Below are positions 1-7,795 of a stretch of DNA of 64,000 nucleotides, piece after piece. Below the pieces are notes generated by a model. It made no database searches. It was given only the letters and a program-made list of their open reading frames with translations, and was not told where the DNA came from. The first letter of the stretch is position 1, and each line of letters starts with the position of its first letter. The translations under genes and the position numbers were made by a program. The stretch comes from Brevibacillus_C sp046036945 (GTDB lineage: Bacteria; Bacillota; Bacilli; Brevibacillales; Brevibacillaceae), in contig NZ_JBJQOQ010000012.1 in assembly GCF_046036945.1 (NCBI RefSeq), forward strand, positions 1 through 64,000. Reading direction: 5' to 3'.

Positions 1-60
1 GGTAGTGTGCGATTGATACACCAGAAACCCCCACTTCAACCAGAGTCTCAGCGATGGTAA
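1..60 (+). CDS. Partial 3' end of tnpB-like gene (IS200/IS605)
   Basis: The first 19 codons read in frame into a TAA at 58-60, ending LIHQKPPLQPESQRW. The same bases form the left arm of a hairpin typical of the right end of IS200/IS605 elements, where the tnpB 3' end overlaps the omega RNA scaffold. TnpB is an RNA-guided nuclease of such elements. Only the tail is inside the window, so catalytic residues cannot be seen. The call rests on the reading frame plus the hairpin; a chance open frame of 19 codons is possible. Confidence 0.4.
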   Translation, partial: GSVRLIHQKPPLQPESQRW

Positions 61-80
61 GTGGCGGGAGTATTCATCAA
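28..80 (+). mobile_element. Probable IS200/IS605 right end / omega RNA 3' hairpin
   Basis: CCCCCACTTCAACC (28-41) pairs with GGTAAGTGGCGGG (56-68), followed by GAGTATTCATCAA. IS200/IS605 right ends and TnpB omega RNA scaffolds usually finish with such a GTGG-GGGAGT hairpin just before a TCAA-like cleavage site; TCAA is at 77-80. If correct, sequence after about 80 is the flanking insertion site. A second short hairpin (CCCCTCC/GGAGGGG, 97-113) follows and could instead be the true end. The left end is outside the window. Confidence 0.4.
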
Positions 81-205
81 AAACGACAAGAACAATCCCC
101 TCCAAGGGAGGGGTTCGATGCTGCACTGCTCAGCTAACCTTTGCCGATTCCGTTATGGTACAATATAGGCAACCATTGATAGAAACAGCAAGGAGATTAG
201 AAGAC

Positions 206-970
206 ATGAAGCTGGTATCCTGGAATGTAAACGGCCTAAGGGCGTGTGTCAATAAAGGGTTTTACGACTACTTCAAGGAAACGAATGCAGATATATTCTG
301 CATTCAGGAGACGAAACTTAAGGAAGGACAGATCAGCTTGGAGTTGGATGGTGAATATTTGCAGTTTTGGAATTACGCGGAGAAAAAGGGCTATTCCGGA
401 ACGGCAATTTTTACAAAGCTGAAGCCGCTTTCGGTCTGGTACGGGCTTGAAGAGGACTACGAGCCGGAGGGGCGGATGATTACGCTGGAGTTCGACTTCT
501 TCTACCTCGTCACGGTATATACCCCGAATGCCAAGCGGGATCTGTCCAGACTGGATTACAGACTGGAATGGGAAGATCGCTTCCGGAACTATCTGCTGCA
601 GTTGGACAGCCGCAAACCTGTTATTGTATGCGGAGATTTAAATGTGGCACACCGGGAGATTGACTTGAAGAACCCGAAATCGAATCAAAACAACTCAGGC
701 TTCACCCCGGAGGAGCGGGAGAAGATGACCCGATTGCTGGATGCCGGGTTTATCGATTCGTTCAGGCATTTTTACCCCGACCAGACGGATGCCTATACCT
801 GGTGGTCCTACATGCCCAAGGTGAGGGAGCGGAACATCGGCTGGCGAATTGATTACTTCCTGGTCTCTTCGAGGCTGGATTCGTCGCTCTTGGATGCCGG
901 GATCGATTGCCATATTACCGGCAGCGATCATTGTCCTGTCTTTTTGAAGATCGCCGGGGGCAACGGCTAA
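206..970 (+). CDS. exoA: Exodeoxyribonuclease III (ExoA/Xth family)
   Basis: AP endonuclease and 3'-5' exonuclease of base-excision repair, cytoplasmic. The 254-aa product has the full exonuclease/endonuclease/phosphatase fold signature: SWNVNGLRA (Asn7/Asn9), metal-binding Glu35 in IQETKL, CGDLNVAH around residue 150, and the C-terminal catalytic GSDHCP. Length matches the Bacillus family (about 252 aa). ATG 206 is preferred over an upstream in-frame ATG at 155 because AAGGAG lies 10 bases before it and the family starts MKLVSWNVNG. It is a single gene, convergent with the AraC regulator downstream (10-bp gap). Confidence 0.95.
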   Translation: MKLVSWNVNGLRACVNKGFYDYFKETNADIFCIQETKLKEGQISLELDGEYLQFWNYAEKKGYSGTAIFTKLKPLSVWYGLEEDYEPEGRMITLEFDFFYLVTVYTPNAKRDLSRLDYRLEWEDRFRNYLLQLDSRKPVIVCGDLNVAHREIDLKNPKSNQNNSGFTPEEREKMTRLLDAGFIDSFRHFYPDQTDAYTWWSYMPKVRERNIGWRIDYFLVSSRLDSSLLDAGIDCHITGSDHCPVFLKIAGGNG

Positions 971-979
971 CTTGGCAAT

Positions 980-1786
980 TCAATGTCGGAACTCGCTGCG
1001 ATATTGCTCTGGCGTTATCCCGACAGTCTTGACGAAGGCACGGTAAAACTGGCTCGTGCTCGAAAAGCCAAGATGGAAACTGATCTCGGTCACCGTCTCA
1101 AAGGTTCGCCGCAGCCGCGTTTTGGCTTCCTCTATCCGCAGCGACAGCAGATACTGGTAAGGCGTTACGCCAACGATCGACTTGAACGAGCGGATAAAAT
1201 GGAACCGGCTTTGCAGCGCGATCCCGGCCAGCGTATCAATGTTCAGTTTTTCGGTAAAATGTTCGTGCATATAGTCGAGAGCAAGCGCCATGTGCCGGTC
1301 GGATGCAGCTGTGCCGGCTAAGGCAGCATCGCGTTTGTGAAGCTGGTTGCCTTTCAGTACGCGGGATATGTAGTATAGCACTTGCATTTCTGTTTCCTGC
1401 ACAGCCAGTGGTTCCAACTGATCCGGCAACAACAGCGCAGCAGTCCATTTGCGAAAGTGCCGGTGGATTTCCTCAGGGTCTATCCGTTGTCTCATCTCAA
1501 GTTCGAGCTCCTGATGCCCGTAAAACTGTGCCAGGCTGGTCCGGTCGACTTGAATAACGATAACACCGGCGCCCGGTCCGACCTGCAGCACGTGCGACTC
1601 CTCCGGATACTGGACAAACCCGTCTCCGACGGCCAGCTCATATGCTTCACTTTGCCGTGAAAAAAGGCATGAACCGTAAATGGGAACGGTAATCTGGTAT
1701 TCCCGCTCATGTACATGCGGTACGGTATAATACTCCTCCCCGATTTTCCACAGCTTCATCTGCGGCGTATCCACTCTGATGTTCAT
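980..1786 (-). CDS. AraC-family transcriptional regulator with cupin sensor
   Basis: 268-aa regulator. Residues 1 to about 90 look like an AraC-type cupin ligand domain (HVHEREYQITVPIYG), and residues about 165-268 hold two helix-turn-helix motifs ending LGFSSTSQFYRAFVKTVG-ITPEQYR, the standard AraC C-terminal signature. It is divergent from the ABC ATPase gene at 1960 across a 173-bp promoter region, so it may control that gene. The ligand is unknown. Confidence 0.85.
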   Translation of the reverse strand: MNIRVDTPQMKLWKIGEEYYTVPHVHEREYQITVPIYGSCLFSRQSEAYELAVGDGFVQYPEESHVLQVGPGAGVIVIQVDRTSLAQFYGHQELELEMRQRIDPEEIHRHFRKWTAALLLPDQLEPLAVQETEMQVLYYISRVLKGNQLHKRDAALAGTAASDRHMALALDYMHEHFTEKLNIDTLAGIALQSRFHFIRSFKSIVGVTPYQYLLSLRIEEAKTRLRRTFETVTEISFHLGFSSTSQFYRAFVKTVGITPEQYRSEFRH

Positions 1787-1959
1787 CTATTTTCACCTGT
1801 AATCTAATTTTCAACAAAAGTATAGCAAAAGTTGCTCTCATTCGCCGCAATTTTCACGGCGAAATCTCCCATTTTATTCTTTAAGATGGTGGAAAAGACA
1901 AAAAAGGCGCGCTGCGCTTTGACCCAAGAATGATGAAGGTGGAAACGGAGTGAATGGGT

Positions 1960-2748
1960 ATGAACTATGTCATTGAGATTGAAGGGGTGTCCTGGAGACG
2001 AGGAGAACTGCAGCTGCTCCGCGATGTGAACTGGCAGGTGCGGCAGGGCGAGCACTGGGCGCTGCTTGGCTTGAACGGCTCAGGCAAAACGACGCTGCTC
2101 AATATGATTAACGGCTACTATTGGCCGACGACAGGCAAGATAAGCGTGCTGAATCACCGGTTCGGCGAGGTCGATCTGCGAGAGCTGCGGCAGTCCATCG
2201 GCTGGGTCAGCTCGTCATTACAGGAAAAGCTATACGCAACCGACAAAACGCAACATGTGGTCATCAGTGGAAAATTTGCCACGATCGGGTTGTATGACAA
2301 ACCGGCGGAAGAAGACTACTTTCGAGCACGTGCGTTTATGCGAACGCTCGGCTGTACCCACTTGTGGGACCGCGATTACCGGACGTGCTCGCAAGGAGAG
2401 AAACAGAAGCTTTTGATCGCCCGGGCGTTGATGGCGGATCCGCAAATATTGATCCTGGACGAGCCGTGCAACGGACTTGATCTCTTTTCCAGAGAAAGGC
2501 TGCTGGATAGCATTCATGACCTGACACTGCAGCCAAATACACCGACTTTGATCTATGTCACCCATCATACGGAAGAAATACTGACTGTATTCTCCCATAC
2601 GCTGCTCTTAAGGCGTGGAGAGGTTTTCCGGCAGGGGGATACAGTACAGGTCATGAATTCTGCGACTTTAAGCTCCTTCTTTGAAGCGCCAGTCACGGTA
2701 GAGTGCCATGACCGACGCTACTACGTCCGTCTATCCGGAAAAGAGTGA
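1960..2748 (+). CDS. ABC transporter ATP-binding protein (YlmA/ModF-like)
   Basis: A 262-aa single nucleotide-binding domain: Walker A GLNGSGKTT (residues 37-45), an atypical signature CSQGEKQKLLIARAL (143 onward) in place of LSGGQ, and Walker B ILILDEP (163-169). The start at 1960 is chosen because CGGAG (1946-1950) is too close to the ATG at 1954. No permease gene is beside it. Stand-alone ATPases of this subgroup (YlmA, ModF) are poorly characterised and may not take part in transport. An SDR pseudogene follows. Confidence 0.8.
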   Translation: MNYVIEIEGVSWRRGELQLLRDVNWQVRQGEHWALLGLNGSGKTTLLNMINGYYWPTTGKISVLNHRFGEVDLRELRQSIGWVSSSLQEKLYATDKTQHVVISGKFATIGLYDKPAEEDYFRARAFMRTLGCTHLWDRDYRTCSQGEKQKLLIARALMADPQILILDEPCNGLDLFSRERLLDSIHDLTLQPNTPTLIYVTHHTEEILTVFSHTLLLRRGEVFRQGDTVQVMNSATLSSFFEAPVTVECHDRRYYVRLSGKE

Positions 2749-2861
2749 CAAAATTCCCGACCTGCTTGATGGACCGGAGGTAGTTGTCAGCAATATGAGC
2801 GCAACCTTTCAAAAGCTCTCCTGTGGTACAACTAGAGTAACCTAGGCAGGAGAGGAAAGAA

Positions 2862-3180
2862 GGAAAAGTTGCTCTCGTTACTGGTGCGAGCCGAGGTATT
2901 GGACGTGCTATTGCGGTACGCTTGGCACAAGAAGGTGCTTTAGATCAATGCTGTACAACCCGGGTTCGTTGCCGCAGACATGAATGCCAGGATGTTACAG
3001 GATCCTGCGGCACAAAAATTTGGCGCTGATTATTCAATCTTCGGAAGATGGGGAGAACCAATAGATATCGCAGATGTCGCAGCGTTTCTAGCCTCTTCGG
3101 ATAGTCGTTGGATTACCGGCCAATGCATCGATACAAGTGGTGGGTCGCATCTTAAATATTCACATCGTAGAAGGGGCTGA
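2862..3180 (+). pseudogene. SDR oxidoreductase pseudogene (internal deletion)
   Basis: Two pieces of one short-chain dehydrogenase are fused. Frame 3 from about 2868 encodes the N-terminal cofactor motif VALVTGASRGIGRAI. At about 2941-2945 the reading switches to frame 1 with the C-terminal part VQPGFVAADMNARM, then FLASSDSRWITGQCID and SGG before TGA at 3178-3180. The middle of the fold, including the catalytic Ser-Tyr-Lys region (roughly 140-150 residues compared with a typical 250-aa SDR), is missing and the frames do not match. No convincing start codon precedes the N-terminal piece. The gene is non-functional as it stands. Confidence 0.8.
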
Positions 3181-3226
3181 ACCGTCAGCAGAAATTTTTC
3201 TGCTGATGGGCAGCCCCCTTTTTTTC
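3173..3226. terminator. Rho-independent terminator
   Basis: Nested stem GGGGCTG (3173-3179) / CAGCCCC (3211-3217) with inner CAGCAG/CTGCTG, followed by a run of T. It lies between the pseudogene and the convergent sulfurtransferase gene and could serve both. Confidence 0.8.
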
Positions 3227-3243
3227 CATTTAGCCTCTTAGAT

Positions 3244-4089
3244 TTACTCTTCTCCCGTCGCCACCGGATTTTCCGGATAAGAAGTCCAGTCACTCCAACT
3301 GCCGAGGTACAGCTTCGCGTCACTGCGCCCCGCTTCATTCAGCGCGAGGAGGTTGACACAAGCTGTCACGCCTGATCCGCAGTACACGATCAGCTCGTCA
3401 GACTCTGCCAGCGGAGCAAAGCGTTCCTGCAGTTCATGGGCCGGCCGCAGGGTGCCGTCGGCAGACAGGTTCTCCTTGTAAAAGTAGTGGAGCGCTCCGG
3501 GGATGTGTCCTGCTTTCGGATCAATCGTTTCCAGCTCGCCGCGGTAGCGTTCGCCTGCACGGGAGTCGAGCAGAGCCGTACGCTCGCTGCGGGAGGCCAC
3601 CTCACGTGTGGTCACCAGCATGTGTGATTGGACATCGGGAACGAACGTGCGCCGGGAACGCTTGTCTACATCAGTGGTTACTGGCAGTCCTGCTTTTCGC
3701 CATGCCGCATATCCGCCGTTCAAGACGGCTGCCCGAGGGTGGCCCAGGTAGCGAAGCAGCCACCAGAGTCGGGAGGCCATTGCCATATCCTGATCGTCGT
3801 ACGCCACGACGGTGACATCCCGGTCGATCCCGGCAGAAGAAAACAGCTCCACCAACGCGTCTGTGGCCGGCAGCGGGTGGCGTCCGCCGTGACCATTGGC
3901 CGCTTTCGGTGCCGACAAGTCCTGTTCCAGGTCAAAGTAAAGCGCACCGGGAATATGGTCCTGCAGATACTCGGCGAGTCCCGCCCCCGGCTTCCCCAGG
4001 GTAAAGCGGCAGTCGATGATCGCGACATTCGGGTCGTCTGTATGTTCGGCCAGCCAATCGATTGAGACAAGGTTTTCACTCACTGTCAT
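3244..4089 (-). CDS. Sulfurtransferase (tandem rhodanese, SseA-like)
   Basis: 281-aa protein with two rhodanese domains, the usual layout of thiosulfate and 3-mercaptopyruvate sulfurtransferases. The N-terminal domain is inactive-type (VVAYDDQDMAMASRLWW). The C-terminal domain carries the persulfide cysteine Cys237 in the loop CGSGVTA, which is typical of 3-mercaptopyruvate sulfurtransferases and related enzymes. It would move sulfane sulfur to cyanide or thiol acceptors in the cytoplasm. Monocistronic; the physiological substrate cannot be decided from sequence. Confidence 0.9.
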   Translation of the reverse strand: MTVSENLVSIDWLAEHTDDPNVAIIDCRFTLGKPGAGLAEYLQDHIPGALYFDLEQDLSAPKAANGHGGRHPLPATDALVELFSSAGIDRDVTVVAYDDQDMAMASRLWWLLRYLGHPRAAVLNGGYAAWRKAGLPVTTDVDKRSRRTFVPDVQSHMLVTTREVASRSERTALLDSRAGERYRGELETIDPKAGHIPGALHYFYKENLSADGTLRPAHELQERFAPLAESDELIVYCGSGVTACVNLLALNEAGRSDAKLYLGSWSDWTSYPENPVATGEE

Positions 4090-4370
4090 CTCAGCTCCTG
4101 TTCTTTCTGAATATTCCCTTCCTCATCATAACAAACCATGTGTCCTCCCGTCTCGCGGAAATCGGACAAAACAGGCGTACATCACATGCTTGGGTGCCAA
4201 CTTGGGACAAACGCCTTGAGTCTATCAACGAAAGCGGAGGTTTCTATGATAAGCGCGGATAAATAGAAGTCTATTTTTCTTTTACTAGGGAATTCGACTA
4301 GAGCGAAGGACTACTCCGCTCATATAGATGCAGTATAAATAAACCGTAAGGACGAAAGGGGATAGAAAGG

Positions 4371-5420
4371 ATGGAGCATATTCAGGATATGAGTTTTCTT
4401 GATTCGATGGTGGGGAAAACACTACGCATCTACAAGGGAGGGCCGGAGGCAAAAGACGGGAGACTGCTCTCCGTTGCCGATGATTATCTGATGCTGGATA
4501 CCCCCGAAGGAGATATCCTGTACTACAGCCTGGAACATATTAAAAGTATTTGCCGGGACCTCGGCAAACCTTCCATGCCGCTCAAGAACCGCCGGGAAAT
4601 ATTTGAAGAATACCTGGAGAACAGCGATCTGAAAGAAGTGCTGCATAGCTTTAAATACGGTATCATTCAGGTCGACCGCGGCGGTCCGGAATCCAGAATC
4701 GGCAAATTGATGGGCATTGGCGACGATTTTATCGCGCTGCAGACGAAAGAAGACGGAATGCTCTACTATCAAATTCGCCATATTAAGAGTATTAGCGAAG
4801 CTTCCGGCGAGTGCAAAAAAGGAGACTTCGAAGAGAAGTCCAGCTATGAACCGGTAAAGAACTTCCATTCCGTGTTAAAAGAGATGCTCCATTGCTGGGT
4901 GATGGTAAACCGCGGTGGTCCGGAGTCCGTCGAAGGTGTGCTAACCGAGGTAGACGATGATTACATCACAGTCGTCCACAATAAAGAAGTCTACAGGATT
5001 CTGGCATTCCACATCCGCAATATCAGCGAGGTTGACAAGAGCAAGGAAAACGACGGGGAAAATAAAAACGAGGGGGGCAATGAGAACAAACAGAACAAGA
5101 ACAAGAACAAGAACAAGAGCAAGAATAAAAATAAGAATAAGAACGAGAATAAGAATAAGAGCGGTAAGAGCAAGAAGAGGAAATCGGTTCGGCAATGGTA
5201 TCAGCGGCGTTCACGGAAATTCAAAAGAGTTTACTTCAGAAAAACCGTAACGCGATATCGTGAAAAAATGACAGCTCGCTTTCAAGCCGCAGTGCCCTAT
5301 CGAAAAGCAGCTCAGGGCCGCAGAAGACGCAAGGGAGCATCCCGTCCCATAGTGGAGATCATCAAAGCGGTCTACAATTCGCGAGGAATGAAAGAAGTGA
5401 AGGTCAAGCAGCGGGCATAG
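4371..5420 (+). CDS. cotB: CotB-like spore coat protein, three GGPE repeats
   Basis: 349-aa protein resembling Bacillus CotB, an outer spore-coat protein. Three LSm-like repeats (about residues 10-62, 90-143, 168-222) each contain a GGPE motif (23-26, 104-107, 182-185) and an HI(K/R)SI or HIRNI end. They are followed by a Lys/Asn/Glu low-complexity stretch (about 226-270) and an Arg-rich basic tail. CotB of B. subtilis has the same order but with a Ser/Lys-rich tail that becomes phosphorylated; here Ser is largely replaced by Asn, so that modification may not apply. AAAGGGGATAGAAAGG precedes the ATG. It is followed 64 bp later by a second repeat protein. Confidence 0.8.
   Translation: MEHIQDMSFLDSMVGKTLRIYKGGPEAKDGRLLSVADDYLMLDTPEGDILYYSLEHIKSICRDLGKPSMPLKNRREIFEEYLENSDLKEVLHSFKYGIIQVDRGGPESRIGKLMGIGDDFIALQTKEDGMLYYQIRHIKSISEASGECKKGDFEEKSSYEPVKNFHSVLKEMLHCWVMVNRGGPESVEGVLTEVDDDYITVVHNKEVYRILAFHIRNISEVDKSKENDGENKNEGGNENKQNKNKNKNKSKNKNKNKNENKNKSGKSKKRKSVRQWYQRRSRKFKRVYFRKTVTRYREKMTARFQAAVPYRKAAQGRRRRKGASRPIVEIIKAVYNSRGMKEVKVKQRA
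5093..5165 (+). repeat. AACAAG/AATAAG hexamer repeat inside the cotB-like gene
   Basis: An imperfect tandem run of AACAAG, then AATAAG and AATAAA-type units encodes the (Asn-Lys)n stretch. In-frame hexamers can slip without breaking the frame, so length variation between strains is expected. Confidence 0.85.
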
Positions 5421-5484
5421 GCAGCCAAAACGGTTGCCCCTTGCACCCGCAGCAGCGACATTTTATTGCAAAGGAGGGGAACAA

Positions 5485-6156
5485 ATGTTTCCTTTCGATC
5501 AATATCTCACGAAACAGGTTGACGTCGAACTGTCGGGAAAAATCAAGCTGACAGGAATATTGATCGATTACGGGCTGGACATCTTCGTACTCTACAATGG
5601 CAGACAGTATTTGTACGTCCCCTTGGGGCAGCTTCATCACGTAAGGGAGAATAGGGACCCGGACTCCATGCTCGCCGATTCAGCCAGTGAAGCTCCGATG
5701 GCCGACGAGCCGAATGACAACATCTCCTATCGAAAGATTCTAAGCAATGCCAGAGGGAAGTTTATCGAGATATTTGTGACGGGAAACCAGACGCTGCACG
5801 GTTATGTCACCAGCATCCTGACTGATTATTTCGTCTTCTATTCACCCGTATACAAAACGATGTTCATCTCTCTCTACCATGTCAAATGGCTGTCGCCCTA
5901 TCCAGCAAATGCTGCGCCGTACACGCTCGGCAGTCAACACCTGCCCGTTCAGCCAATCAGCCTGTCACTTCCCCGCACGTTTGCCGAGAATCTGAAAAAA
6001 CTGGAAACCAATCTCGTTATCTTTGATATAGGCGACCATCCCCGCAAGATTGGCCTTCTGCAAAAGGTTGAAAACAACATGATTGAATTGGTGACCGGGG
6101 AAGGAGAAAAAAACTATTGGAACGAGAAACATTTAAAAACCGTTCATTTGCCTTGA
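5485..6156 (+). CDS. LSm-like repeat protein next to CotB (probable coat protein)
   Basis: 223-aa protein, start at ATG 5485 after AAAGGAGGGG (an upstream in-frame ATG at 5434 lacks a good site). It has three weakly similar segments, each of about 50 residues ending with a YVPLGQLHHV / FISLYHVKWL / YWNEKHLKTV pattern, the same small-barrel logic as the GGPE repeats of the gene before it but without GGPE. Probably co-transcribed with the cotB-like gene. I infer a coat or coat-associated role from position and repeat style; no enzymatic motif is visible. Confidence 0.6.
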   Translation: MFPFDQYLTKQVDVELSGKIKLTGILIDYGLDIFVLYNGRQYLYVPLGQLHHVRENRDPDSMLADSASEAPMADEPNDNISYRKILSNARGKFIEIFVTGNQTLHGYVTSILTDYFVFYSPVYKTMFISLYHVKWLSPYPANAAPYTLGSQHLPVQPISLSLPRTFAENLKKLETNLVIFDIGDHPRKIGLLQKVENNMIELVTGEGEKNYWNEKHLKTVHLP

Positions 6157-6231
6157 ACTCTGCCGTCTCCGGTTAACGGGGGCGGCAGAGCTCGCCTCGG
6201 CTGTCTCCTCCCAGTAGCGGCCGGGTTTCGA

Positions 6232-6259
6232 ACCAGTTGATTTTCCCGCGCATACATTA
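6232..6259 (+). promoter_or_regulatory. Candidate sigma-K promoter for the phosphohexomutase gene
   Basis: AC (6232-6233), 17-bp spacer, CATACATTA (6251-6259): an exact match to the sigma-K pattern AC-N16/17-CATANNNTA. It lies 57 bp before the ATG at 6316. Confidence 0.6.
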
Positions 6260-6315
6260 GTTTGAGCCGATTGCGGTGCCGCATATAGAGCATAGAGACT
6301 GGAGGCTGATAACGA

Positions 6316-7731
6316 ATGACATCCCCAGCACAAAACAGCGGGAGGCTGCCTTCCCATGTCTTCCGGGAGTACGACATACGAGGAAAAGCGGAAGCGGAGA
6401 TCAGTCGAGACTTTGCCCGCCTGCTCGGCCTGGCGTTTGGCCGCAGGATACGATCGGCGGGAGAACAAAAGGCAATCGTCGGCAGAGATAACAGAACGTC
6501 TTCACCGCAGCTTCATGCTGCATTGATCACCGGGCTGATTCAATCGGGATGTCAGGTAGTCGATATCGGCGAGGTAACGACTCCGATGTTTTACTTTAGC
6601 CTGCACCATCTGGATATCTCCTCGGGGATCATGGTGACTGCCAGTCACAATCCCGGCGGGGACAATGGTTTTAAACTGGCGATGGACAAAACCACGCTTT
6701 ACGGCGAAGCCATTTGCAGTCTGGGCGAACAGATGCAGCAGGTCCAGTATGAAAATGGAGATCGAGCGGAAGCCCAGTCAGGGGAGGCAAAGAAGATCGA
6801 TATCGAACGGCCTTACCAGGAAGACCTGCAGGAAAAGATCAAGCTGGGGCAAAGGCGGCTGAAAGTGGTGGTTGACTGCGGCAACGGCACACCCTCTCCC
6901 TTTGTCCCGAAAGCGCTGAGCAGATGGGGCTGCGATGTCATCCCGATGTACTGCGAGTCTGACCCCAGTTTCCCCCACCACCACCCGGATCCCGCGGATC
7001 CGGAAAACCTCCGCGATCTGGTGGAGATGGTCAAACAAGAGAGAGCAGATGTCGGCCTTGCCTTTGACGGCGACGGAGACCGGCTGGGTGTCGTTGACGA
7101 CCGCGGCCGCATCCTGTGGGGGGACCAGTTGATGATCCTCTTTTGGCGGGAAATCATGCCGAAGTACCCCGGGTGCCAGGCGCTCGTGGAAGTGAAGTGC
7201 TCCCAGGCGCTGGTGGAGGAGATCAAGCGTCTCGGCGGCAGGCCGGTTTTCCATCGTACGGGCCATTCGCACATCAAGGCGACGATGAAGAGATTAAATA
7301 CCCCGTTCACCGGAGAAATGTCCGGGCACTTCTTCTTCAGGGATGAATTTTTGGGCTACGATGATGCGCTCTATGCAGCCGGCAGGCTGCTGCGGATCCT
7401 GTCACAGACCGATCAAAGACTGTCGGCCTTGTTTTCAGGCGTTCGGGAATACCCTTCGACCCCGGAGACCAGGGTGGCGTGTACGGAGGAGCAGAAGCAG
7501 ACCATCATCGAGCAAGTCAGGAAGTACTTTCAGTCCAAATACGAGGTCATCGACGTGGACGGAGCGAGGGTGGTATTTCCGCACGGCTGGGGATTGATCA
7601 GAGCGTCCAATACGCAGCCCAGCTTGGTTTTGCGGGCGGAAGCCGACTCACAGAATGCTCTGGTTCAGATCAAGAACGAAATCGAAGAGGCTTTGGCAGG
7701 TATCTGTCCGGAATTGTCCATCCCTTGGTAA
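6316..7731 (+). CDS. Phosphomannomutase / phosphoglucomutase
   Basis: 471-aa alpha-D-phosphohexomutase, interconverting hexose 6- and 1-phosphates. All four active-site elements are present: phosphoserine loop TASHNP with Ser110, metal loop DGDGDR (251-256), sugar-specificity loop GEMSGHFF, and the C-terminal phosphate loop RASNTQPSLVLR. GEMSGH is typical of enzymes accepting mannose or glucose phosphates. With the convergent GDP-mannose pyrophosphorylase and dehydratase genes it would supply mannose 1-phosphate. TGGAGG precedes the ATG, and a sigma-K type promoter precedes the gene, so mother-cell expression during sporulation is likely. Confidence 0.9.
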   Translation: MTSPAQNSGRLPSHVFREYDIRGKAEAEISRDFARLLGLAFGRRIRSAGEQKAIVGRDNRTSSPQLHAALITGLIQSGCQVVDIGEVTTPMFYFSLHHLDISSGIMVTASHNPGGDNGFKLAMDKTTLYGEAICSLGEQMQQVQYENGDRAEAQSGEAKKIDIERPYQEDLQEKIKLGQRRLKVVVDCGNGTPSPFVPKALSRWGCDVIPMYCESDPSFPHHHPDPADPENLRDLVEMVKQERADVGLAFDGDGDRLGVVDDRGRILWGDQLMILFWREIMPKYPGCQALVEVKCSQALVEEIKRLGGRPVFHRTGHSHIKATMKRLNTPFTGEMSGHFFFRDEFLGYDDALYAAGRLLRILSQTDQRLSALFSGVREYPSTPETRVACTEEQKQTIIEQVRKYFQSKYEVIDVDGARVVFPHGWGLIRASNTQPSLVLRAEADSQNALVQIKNEIEEALAGICPELSIPW

Positions 7732-7754
7732 CAGACAACTTTTCCTTGGACCGC

Positions 7755-7792
7755 AAAAAGTCAGCCCGTCGCACGACAGGTTGACTTTTTTT
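7755..7792. terminator. Bidirectional terminator
   Basis: AAAAAGTCA (7755-7763) pairs with TGACTTTTT (7782-7790), with A and T runs on both sides. It lies between the convergent phosphohexomutase and manC genes. Confidence 0.8.
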
Positions 7793-7795
7793 GGT

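Noticed and set aside
4261..4276. Palindrome AAATAGAAGTCTATTT followed by T-rich DNA as terminator
   Set aside because: Seven AT-rich pairs with a 2-base loop are too weak, and there is no gene ending there.
4321..4329. CATATAGAT as sigma-K -10 box of the cotB-like gene
   Set aside because: The last two bases do not match TA and there is no AC at 16-17 bp upstream; the real promoter of this gene was not identified.
5093..5165. CRISPR or regulatory array
   Set aside because: Units are six bases, in frame, and encode the Asn-Lys tail; there are no spacers.
4941..5250. Leu/Ile-rich, Arg-rich and other frames across the cotB repeat tract
   Set aside because: They are by-products of the hexamer repeat read in other frames.
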